Assembly (NCBI RefSeq): GCF_003144115.1
Contig: NW_020312010.1
Coordinates: forward strand, 119,288 to 183,287
Length of the DNA: 64,000 nt
From: Tilletiopsis washingtonensis
Taxonomy: Eukaryota > Basidiomycota > Exobasidiomycetes > Entylomatales
Direction: 5' to 3'
Part shown: one piece after another, positions 55,846 through 64,000 of the stretch
How positions within the stretch are numbered: position 1 is the stretch's first letter
How the letters are laid out: each line of letters opens with the position of its first letter
Position numbers and translations under genes: made by a program
The notes under the pieces: generated by a model
Told to the model about the DNA's origin: nothing
What the model saw: only the letters and a program-made list of their open reading frames with translations
The model's database searches: none

Positions 55846-57375
55846 ATGCTCGCTCCTCGTCTGCTTCGCTCTCTGCCACGCTCTGCCTTGCCCACACCCC
55901 ATCTCTCTCGCTCCGTCATGACCGCCGCTCTCTCTGCGCCGCGCATCACTGCCAGTGGGCCGGCGCTGCTGTCTGCGCAGACTGCCGGTCCGCGCGCCGA
56001 CAACGTCGCCAAGCTGGCGGCCATCGCGCGCGACCTGCGCAGCGACACGCTCACCGTGCCGACGGACGCCATGTTCGCCGCCATGGCCGAGGCAAGTCGC
56101 GGCGACGATGTGTACCTGGTGCGTGCTGCGCGCATCTGCAGAGCATGTGTGTATGGGCCGCTGAGGCTCCAACTTTGCCTTCTGCCTCGCAGGAGGACGA
56201 GACGACGACGTCGTTCGAGGCCGAGCTGGCCGCGCTGGCAGGCAAGGAGGCCGCGCTCTTTGTCGTCTCTGGCACGCTCTCGAACCAGCTGGCCATCCGC
56301 ACGCATCTGCTGCAGCCGCCATACAGCATCCTCTGCGATGCGCGTTCCCACATCCACCGCTACGAGGCCGGCGGTGCGGCCTTCCACTCCGGCGCGGCAC
56401 TCGAGACGGTGGCGCCCCAGAACGGCCATCATCTGACGTGGGCACACGATGTGCAGCCGAATCTGGTGCTTGGCGATGATGTGCACTCGGCACCGACACG
56501 CCTCGTCTCGCTGGAGAACAGTCTCAACGGCACGATCCTGCCGCAAGACGAGGTGCTGCGCATCAGAGAGGGCCTGGATGCTCTCGACGAAGACATCAAG
56601 CTGCACCTCGACGGCGCGCGTCTCTGGAACGTGGCTGCCGAGACTGGTCTCTCCGTGAGTCCGCGCGCGACAGTCCAGTCTCGCACGGGCGCTGATGCCG
56701 CGCGCAGATCAAGGAGCTCTGTGCGCCTTTCGACACCGTGTCCATGTGTCTGTCCAAGGGTCTCGGTGCACCAGTCGGCACGTAAGTTACAGCAGCTGGC
56801 TCTGCCGTTCGTCAAGGCACGATACTCATGTCCAGCTCACTCGGACAGCGTCCTCGTCGGCCCGTCTGCTTTCATCCGCAAGGCCCGTCACTTCCGCAAG
56901 CTCTTCGGCGCCGGCATCCGGCAGTCTGGCGGCCTGGCAGCCGCCGCTCGCGTGGCTGTCGTGCAACACTTCCCCAAGCTACGTGCCACGCATGAGCTGG
57001 CACGCTTTGCGGCAAAGGGCATGCAGGAGCTCGGCGTCGAGATTACGAGTGGTGCCGAGACGAGCATGGTGAGCTTCATGTCTTCTTGCTGCTTGCCGGG
57101 GCAGTGTACTGAACGCCCCGCACTCAAAGTTCTTCTACGACCCAACGCCCCTCGGCTTCGACGCCGCCACGCTGGCAGTGCGTGCGGCCAAGCTGGAGCC
57201 GGCGCTGCACCTCGCCTCGGGCCCGCGCATCGTCGTGCACCACCAGACGAGCGCAGAGGCCATCGACGACCTGCTTGCGCTCGTGGCGCAGCTCAAGGAC
57301 GAGTTCGCAGACCGCGCCGGCACGCACGCAAAGGCGGTCAATGGCTCGCTGTACAGCGGCATGAAGAAGGCTTAG
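55846..57375 (+). CDS. GLY1: Low-specificity L-threonine aldolase
   Basis: PLP enzyme cleaving threonine to glycine and acetaldehyde. Exons: 55846-56118, 56193-56654, 56708-56781, 56849-57068, 57130-57375, giving 424 residues. Seen: IARDLRSDTLTVPTDAMFAA, EDETTTSFEAELAALAGKEA, GTLSNQLAIRTHL, DARSHIHRYEAGGAAFHSGA, KLHLDGARLWNVA and the PLP lysine in MCLSKGLGAPVGT|VLVG. A basic N-terminus MLAPRLLRSLPRSALPTPHL precedes a second in-frame Met (residue 25, MTAALSA). The former could be a mitochondrial presequence, so dual localisation by alternative starts is possible. Confidence 0.94.
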
Positions 57376-57434
57376 AGCAATAGATCACGTCACCCCGGTC
57401 CCGTCTCCTGCTCGATGAGCGCTGTAGCACGTGT

Positions 57435-59851
57435 TCATTCCACTGCGCCTTCATCTGACCCCACTTCGTCATCAAAGTGCGGCCCTACGCGTTTTCCTCG
57501 TCGCTCTCGCTCCGTTTGCGTGAGGGGGACATAGCGCGTGAGGAGTGCAGCAACGAGCGCCATGACGCCGCCATAGCGCAGCACCCACGCCGTGCCTCTA
57601 TGCTCGGGGCGCGGCACGTCGCCTGCCTCGCCGCCAGCTGCGGCGTCTGCTGCGCGGAAGATGAGCGCACCGACGATGGCGACGACGAACTGAGGCAGGA
57701 CGATGGCGAGGTTGTGGATGCCGAGGATCGTGCCGCCGAGGCCGCCTTCTCCATCGCCAGGCGCGGCACCATCCTCCACCACCTCGGTGCCACGCGCCAG
57801 GAACGTCCCGCCGTTCACTGCAGGCTCGTTCTCGCCGCCTCGAAGCGGAGCACAGTCGCCCAGCGCGGCGTTGAGCTGTTCTCGTGCGGCGCTGCGCTCG
57901 GCTGCCAGCATGCTTTCTCGCCGCTGAGCGACGCGTGCTGGGCCGTGCCAATCCGTCTCGAACTCGAATGGGCTCGAGCCTTGCTCCGCCTCCTTGGCGA
58001 ACTCCATCACCAGAGCAAACGGCACCCAGCTTGCGACCGCCCAGCTGATGCCGACGGCGGCGATGAGTGCAGTGGCCGCCTTGGTGCGCAGAGGCAGCAG
58101 CGTGCCGGCCATCAGTGCGGCGAGCAGCACCAGCGACGCCGTCCAGATGGACCGCAGCGTCATGCCCTCGCGCAAGCCTCGTGCCAGCCGCTGCGTGCGC
58201 GAGAGACTGATGCGGGGCGTGCCGGCCTCTTGCTCGCCGTCTTCGCCGTGCGGCGATGCGCGCAGCTGATCGTTTGGGCCGAGAAGCTTGGGCCGATGCG
58301 AGCCCGCAGCCAGCGCAGCGTAAGGCAGCAGCATGCCCGCGGCGAGTGCCACGAGGGCGTACAGCAGCAATGCCAAGCTGCCGCGCTCTGCATCCTTGTC
58401 GCCAATCTGCGGCTGCGCGTGCGCCTGCAGATGGTCGTACGCGTGGATCTCGGCAATGTAGCTCGAGGCGTAGAAGAGCATGGGGAACCAGCCCATGAAC
58501 GCAAACATCTGCGTGGCGCAGACTCTGCGCACGGGCCGAGGCAGACGCACAATGGCATGCCAGATGTCGCGTACGCTGCGCCGCAGCTCGGCGAGGACGC
58601 CGCCCTGGCGCGACGCCGAGCTCTCTGCGATTTGCTTCTCGGGCGTGCCGGCGCAGGTAATGCCGACGCCCAGCGCCATGCCGAGGAGCGCGATGAGCGC
58701 CAGCTTGCGGAACTGGCCGCCGCCGATCCAGCGCAGCCACGGCTGGCGGCCCAGGTCGGCATAGCCGATCGAGTAGCCAATGACGTTGCCGAGCGCCGTC
58801 ATGCGTCCCTGCCATGCATTCGCCAGCGTCTGCTGAGCTGCGGGCGCAGTGTCGAGGATCAAGGCGCGCGCAGAGGCCTGCAGTGCGTTGAGCGCCAGAT
58901 CCAGCGCCCAGAAGCCGGAGATGGCAAGCGCACGGTCGACGTGTCCGAGGGCCTCCTGCCGCTCCGGGTCCCAGTCGCCGAGCCCATTGCCCACTGCATC
59001 GACGATGAAAGAAGCCAGCGGGCCCGAAAAGGCGACGACGAGAGTGGAGAGCGCCACGAGGGCCGTCGAGACGACGATGTAGGCGCGGCGGCGGTAGCGA
59101 GACGTCGAGCGGTCCGAGAGGGAGCCGACGAGAGGCTGCGCTACCATGCCGCTCGCTGGGCCCGCTAGCCAGACCAAGCTGGTTGCGGACTTGGAGAGGC
59201 CGAGAGAGACCAGATAAGGCGTTCCGTAGCTGCGCGAGGGTAAGCATGAGGAGGGAGGCCCACAGCAGAGACCACTCACGCGAGCTCGAGGCACCACGCC
59301 ATCTGCGCGCCAGCAATGGCCGCGGTGAGCACGATGAACTGCATCTGCGACATGCGCCCCTCCTCCTCGCTGGTGGCCGCGGCCACGCTGCTCGGCGGCT
59401 CCACACTGCTGCTCGGCCTTCGTGCACGGCTCTGGCGCGTTGCGGCGCCTACCAGGCGGCTGGGCAGGCTGCGTGCCCAGGCGCTCCATGTCGTCTGCGC
59501 GGGAGAGGACACGTGCTGCGTGGGCCGCGCAGTGACGTCGCTGGCGCCAACCTCGGTGTCCGTCAGCGAGGCGCTTGCGGCGCGCTGCGTCTGCGTCTGC
59601 TGCTGCTGCTCTTGCTGCTGCTGCTGCTGCTGCTCGTTGCGCCAGAGGTGGAAGCCGGACCAGCGGCTCTCGTCGCGATGCGGCACCGCGTCGTCGACGG
59701 CGCCCGCAAAGGCCGCGGATGCAGACTGCCGCCCCCAGCTGCCGCCGCCGGACGCGTGCTGGGCCGAGACGATGTCGGCGAGCGACTCGATGGGCGGCGG
59801 CGTCTCGACTGCCGGGCCGCTGCGCGGCGGCGAGGCGGACGGCCGCGCCAT
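57435..59851 (-). CDS. MFS transporter, GPH/SLC45 sucrose-type family
   Basis: Likely sugar/H+ symporter (S. pombe Sut1-like). Exons 59851-59280 and 59229-57435, giving 788 residues. The cytosolic N-terminus is ~160 residues with a Gln tract (residues 74-85, coded by CAG repeats). The first membrane block (QMQFIVLTAAIAGAQMAWCL|ELAYGTPYLVSLGLSKSAT) is followed by LVWLAGPASGMVAQPLVGSL, SDRSTSRYRRRAYIVV (the MFS loop 2-3 motif, D-R-x-x-R-R), ALNALQASARALILD, RMTALGNVIGYSIGYADLG, and more segments to IVLPQFVVAIVGALIFRAAD. Twelve segments are plausible. The intracellular loop near 630-700 is long, and the tail is charged. Confidence 0.88.
59580..59640 (-). repeat. CAG/CAA trinucleotide tract in transporter N-terminus
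   Basis: Encodes a run of Gln with one Glu in the coding region; plus strand reads as CTG repeats. Confidence 0.85.
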
Positions 59852-61073
59852 GAGTGGCGGCGCTGCGGAGGCGGATGGACAGCCGCTGAGAGGCAGGCCG
59901 CGGTGGGCACGGATGGCGGCTGGAGGGAGCTCGGAGGGTGGATGGAGGACGGGAAGCAGAAGCTGTGCTGCGAGCCGCGCGTCCAGATGCTGCCTCCTTC
60001 TCGCCTCGAGCGGGCCTTGCCAAGGCCTCGCGCCTGCTGGCCGTGGCGCGCCTCCACACGACGCGGCGCGACTTGAGTTGCAGCACGTGCCCGCCGCTGC
60101 CGTCGCCTTCGCCGTCGCCCGCGTCCATCGCCTCGCCGTCGCTCGATGTGCGCTTGACTAGCCAGCGAGCGAGGCGAGACTATTGTCTTAAAGGCAATTG
60201 TGAGCTGCAGCTCACGCTCGCCGCTTTCGAGCGCATGCTTGGCGGTCGCTATCGACGGCGAGGCAACGGAGCGTCAAGGCGGCGTCACCTCCTGCTGGCA
60301 CTCACCACCCGACGACCATCAATGCCGCCTTACTCTCCCCCACAGACTTCGAAGCTTTGGCCATGCTCTGAGATCGACCAGGAGGAGAGTGAGAGACACA
60401 CAGTCACGCGCACATGCGCCGTGCCGGAGAGAAAGCCGAGGCTGCTGGGCGCTGCGCTGGCGTGTGCGTCTGTGTGCTGCGTCCGCGCGTGTGACCCGCG
60501 CTTGCCGAGATGAAGCGTGGGCGCTGAGAGCGGCAGACGGCTCTCGAGACCCGCTGAAGCGAGATAGGGCCGGGCGCAAGGCGGGCGAGGTGAGCGGAAG
60601 CCATCTGCATGAGCGGCGCGGCCGCCGAACGCGCCGGCGCTAAGCGCGACCTCGTGGCGCGCTAGCAGCCGGCCGCGGTAAGGGTGAGATGCCGGCGGCC
60701 TGGCCGAGGCGATGTTGGAGCGCACCCGCCTCCCGTTGCTCCCTCCGCACCCTCCGCATCTCCTCGGCCCGGCACGGCTGCCGGCGGCTGGCTGCGATAA
60801 TGCACGCTGGAGCACCGCTGCCGACAGCGAGGGCGAGGCAGGCCCGGCGCGGGTGATGAGGGCTTGGGTCTGAGTCAGAGTGATGAGGTGCCCCCTGAGC
60901 AGCTGGCAGACCGCGCGCGCGCGCCGCCGCGCCCAGGGCGCCGAGCCACTCGCCGCAGTCACCTGGCCTTGCCGTTGCCCTGCCGTTGCGGGGATAAGCA
61001 CCTTCCTTCGCTCTCCTCGCCCGCTCTCTCTGCTTCTTGCGTCCCGACCACCTCCTCCTCGCCTTTGCCAACC
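59852..61073. promoter_or_regulatory. Divergent promoter region transporter / serine carboxypeptidase
   Basis: 1222 bp with no recognisable gene. Contains GATAAG at 60993-60998 (81 bp before the carboxypeptidase ATG), which could be a GATA-factor site or weak TATA; this reading is weak. Other open frames here run antisense into the Pro/Ala-rich start of the next gene. Confidence 0.4.
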
Positions 61074-63331
61074 ATGCGCGTCGCCCCGCTCCTCGCAGCG
61101 CTCGTCGGCGCCGCCGCATGCGTGCAGGCCCTGCCCACTGCCGCTGGCCCTGCACCTCCTGCTGGCCCTGCGCCGCCCGCTGCGCCGTCTGGCTCGGCAC
61201 CGACACCGCCGGCCAAGCCGAGTGCTGCCGCACCTGCCGCTCCTGCCGGCGCACCTCCGGCCCCTGGCGCTGCGCCGCCGGCACCGGGAGCAGGCAAGCA
61301 GAAGTCTCCTTCTGGTGCGTCTGCCCCCCCTTTCTTGCCCTCGCTTTGCCACTCGCACCGCTCAAGCTGATGCCTGTCTCGCGTGGAAGACTACGCCGTC
61401 GCGTCCAAGGTGCCTGGCATCCCTTTCGAGCTCGGCCCTTCGTACGCAGGCTACGTGCCCATCGGACCCGCGGCCAACCAGCGCGACTTGTTCTTCTGGC
61501 AGTTCCCGGCCGCCGAGGGCGTCGGACACGATGATCTTGTCATCTGGCTGAATGGCGGTGAGACTGCAAGAGCACCCGATAGATCACAGAGGAGGCCGTC
61601 TTTGCTGATAGATTTGCGACTCGACAGGACCCGGATGCTCCTCCATGGAGGGTCTTCTGCAGGAGAATGGTCCCGCTCTAGTGCGTCTCCTCTCCCCCCC
61701 CGCCTCTTCCTCTCCACAGCACCTGACTTTTCGGCCTCCGCAGTTCCCCTGGAACAGCACCGACGTCGTCAAGAATCCCTGGTCCTGGACCAAGCTGGGC
61801 AATGTCATGTGGGTCGACCAGCCCGTCGGCACGGGCTTTGCACGCGGCAACCGCACGGCCAAGACGCAGGAAGATGTGGCGGCCGACTTTGCTGCGTTCC
61901 TCGTCAACTACTTTGCCATCTTCAAGGAGATGCAGGGCAAGAGTGCGTGCGGTGGCATCTGAGAAGGGGAGAGGCACCTGGCGTCGCTGACGACTGACTT
62001 GCCACCTCAGAGCTTTGGCTGACGGGAGAGTCGTATGCCGGCGTGAGTGCTCGCAGCCTCTACTGATCCTGGCGAGTCTAGACTGACTCTTTGGCGAACG
62101 CAGAAATACATTCCCTACATGGCCTCGCACATCTACGCGCACCCCGAGCTCAAGGCGGCCGGCGTCAATCTGCAGGGCATCGCCATCAACGACCCCTCCT
62201 GGGCGGCCGACCTGGCCCTCGAGGATCTGCCGGCGTACTCCTTCGCCAAGGCGAACCGCGACGTGCTGCATCTCGACGATGCCTTCTTTGCCACGCTCGA
62301 GGCGAAGCTGGAAAAGGCAAGGATCAAGACGTTCCTGGAGGACAATCTCAAGTACCCGCCCAAGGGCCTGATTCTCCCGCCGAGGGAATACAACGAGACG
62401 GACTTCTCGCCGTGGAACGACGTGTACAATGCGGCGTACGACAAGAATCAGTGCTTCAACGGTGAGTGCCGAGCCAGGTTTGAGAGGGCAGGCAGCGGCA
62501 GCTGACGCAAAGAGAGCAGTGTACGACGTGTCCAAGGCATACTCGTCGTGCCCGAGCGTCACCGACCCACTCGGTTTCCCGCCGGATGCCAGCGATCCCA
62601 GCCCGCGCAACATCTTCAACGACATCCAGGGCCTCAAGGACGCCATTCACGTGGATCCTTCTCACACCTGGTGCGTCTTTCTCCGCAGAGCCTCGGCTGG
62701 CTTGCGTGGTCTGCAACTCTGACGCCCTTTGATGTGGCTGCCCTTCTCCCCCCGCACAGGCTCGAATGCACAGCCTCCGATGCCCCCGTGTTCCCCGACG
62801 GCGACTCCTCTCCGGCGCCCATCGAGTCCGGGCTGATGCGTCGCGTCATTGAACTCGCTCCCTCGGGCCGCACGCTCGTGCAGCACGGCATGCGCGACTT
62901 TATCCTCCTCGCGCAAGGCTCGGCCCTTGCGATCCAGAACATGACATGGCACGGCAAGCAGGGCTTCCAGACCAAGCCGACGCGCGCACTGCTGACTGTC
63001 AACGGCAGTGAGTGGGGCTAAACGGCAGTGGTGTGCGAGCGAGCGATCCTTGTGCTGACAACCGGACCCCACTCGAAAACAGCCGACGCTGGTATCGTGC
63101 ACACCGAGCGCGGCCTGACGTTTGCGCAAGTGACGAACAGCGGTGTGAGTCGCAATCGTGCCCGCCTTTCTTGGAGACGATGGGCAAGCGCTGGACGACT
63201 GACGCGCCATGTCCTCTCTCTCTCCACAGCACATGATCCCGCAGGACGACCCGCCCGTGGCGTACAAGCTGCTCAAGTATCTCCTCGGCCAGATCTCCGA
63301 GCAGGCACTCAGCCAGCACGTCGCTGTGTAG
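61074..63331 (+). CDS. Secreted serine carboxypeptidase (peptidase family S10)
   Basis: Ten exons: 61074-61314, 61390-61557, 61628-61680, 61744-61942, 62011-62042, 62104-62461, 62520-62670, 62760-63007, 63083-63144, 63230-63331, giving 537 residues. Signal peptide MRVAPLLAALVGAAACVQAL, then a ~55-residue Pro/Ala-rich linker. Catalytic elements: NGGPGCSSMEGLLQENGP, DQPVGTGFARG, LWLTGESYAG|KYIPYM (nucleophile Ser), HGMRDFILLAQG (Asp) and NSG|HMIPQDDPPVAYKLLKYL (His). The usual N-terminal propeptide is not obvious. The exon-4 acceptor is chosen at 61743 because a CTGAC branch site precedes it; the alternative at 61719 keeps frame and adds eight residues. Confidence 0.93.
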
Positions 63332-63588
63332 ACAAGAGCATGTACTCCAAGACGACCACTCTCCTCCCTCCTTTCGCTCGCCCGTCTCGCGCAGCGCCGG
63401 CCGAGCGACCTCCCTCGCTCGCGCCCGCCCAAGTTTTCGCCGTGAAAAGTGGTCTCGGGGAGTCGCAGAGCAATCCCAACGCATCTTCTCCCCCGGTCTC
63501 AGTCGCTCGAGAGCAATCTCATGCGGTGTGCAGCCCAAATCTCTATTTCCTCCAATTTCCACATGCGCCTCTCTCTCCCTTTTTCCCT

Positions 63589-64000
63589 TTACAAGCTCTG
63601 CGTCGGCGCCTCTTTGGCCATCTTCATGCTCTGCGCCTGCTCCTCCACCACCTCTCTCGTCGCCTGCGCCAGTCTCTCCACCTTGCCCCCACTGCCTTGC
63701 GGCAGCTTGACGTCTCTGCAGCGGCGCTCGCGCTGCAAGAGGCCACGCATCTCCTTTGGCAGCACGTCGCGCTCAAAGTCCCACTGCACGTCGCGCGCAG
63801 CCTCCAGCGCGCCCGTGACGGCCTCGGCAAACTTGGCCGGGTGCGCCGTGGAGAGCACGACTTGATGCACGGAGCCGGAGGCACGGCGATTGGAGGCGCA
63901 AAAGCCGACGGCCGTGTGAGGGTCGATGAGGTAGGAGCCCTCGTGGTGAGAGGTGGCGCTGCGCGTGAAGTACTTGAGGATCGTCGACTTGGTCTGTTGC
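63589..64000 (-). CDS. THR4: Threonine synthase, C-terminal part (cut by window edge)
   Basis: Last step of threonine synthesis from O-phosphohomoserine, PLP-dependent. Only the last ~136 residues are inside the window, open to the right edge in frame. Seen: TKSTILKYFTRSATSHHEGS, YLIDPHTAVGFCASN, HQVVLSTAHPAKFAEAVTGA, and a C-terminal tail ending APTQSL. DPHTAVG and LSTAHPAKF are characteristic of fungal Thr4. The start and the PLP lysine lie outside. Confidence 0.88.
   Translation of the reverse strand, partial: QQTKSTILKYFTRSATSHHEGSYLIDPHTAVGFCASNRRASGSVHQVVLSTAHPAKFAEAVTGALEAARDVQWDFERDVLPKEMRGLLQRERRCRDVKLPQGSGGKVERLAQATREVVEEQAQSMKMAKEAPTQSL

Noticed and set aside
57477-59168. 563-codon open frame antisense to the MFS transporter
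   Set aside because: Shadow of the transporter exon; Arg/His/Glu-rich without motif.

Overview
This is a gene-dense stretch of nuclear DNA from a high-GC basidiomycete fungus. The evidence is 29 eukaryotic genes on both strands, mostly short introns of about 50-90 nt with GTGAGT/GTGCGT donors, a CTGAC/CTGAT branch site and a CAG acceptor, and fungal-specific content (GWT1, Swd1, Apn1, RPEL, twin-CX9C, Yip1). The base composition and the tiny, heavily split exons suggest Ustilaginomycotina, but that placement is an inference. All exon models were made by hand. Each was checked by reading frame across every junction and, where a family was recognised, by conserved residues.

Layout, left to right: a 5'-truncated C2H2 regulator (Crz1-like); SEC61; an FG nucleoporin of the Nup50/Nup2 kind; a small RPEL-repeat protein; a secreted polysaccharide-deacetylase-like protein missing metal ligands; a GH20 hexosaminidase; MIX17; a securin candidate divergent from an HMMR-like coiled-coil protein; YIP1; a large kinase-like protein; GWT1; VTI1; an unrecognised coiled-coil/Myb-like protein; ATP7; a ribosomal-protein cluster RPS25-RPS0-RPL39; MVD1; the SF3B1 homologue; ATP5; an unrecognised proline/serine-rich protein; SWD1; a mitochondrial type III CoA-transferase; APN1; threonine aldolase; an MFS sugar-type transporter; a serine carboxypeptidase; and the C-terminus of threonine synthase.

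Most genes are housekeeping: secretion (SEC61, YIP1, VTI1, GWT1), F1Fo ATP synthase (ATP7, ATP5), ribosome (RPS0, RPS25, RPL39), splicing (SF3B1), chromatin (SWD1), DNA repair (APN1), isoprenoid (MVD1) and threonine/glycine metabolism (GLY1, THR4). Many neighbours are divergent pairs sharing 0.3-0.9 kb promoters. I saw no transposon, CRISPR array, tRNA or rRNA.

The most notable features are: micro-exons, including a start codon alone in a 3-nt exon and a 5-nt terminal exon in RPL39, a 4-nt first exon in the RPEL gene, and consecutive 14- and 13-nt exons in APN1; ATP7 and ATP5 ending in tiny exons behind donors that read as stop codons; a stop-free 60-nt intron in the SF3B1 homologue; a deacetylase-like protein with two of three metal ligands replaced; a possible PD-(D/E)XK-kinase fusion; and an RPEL protein with an exact 44-residue period.
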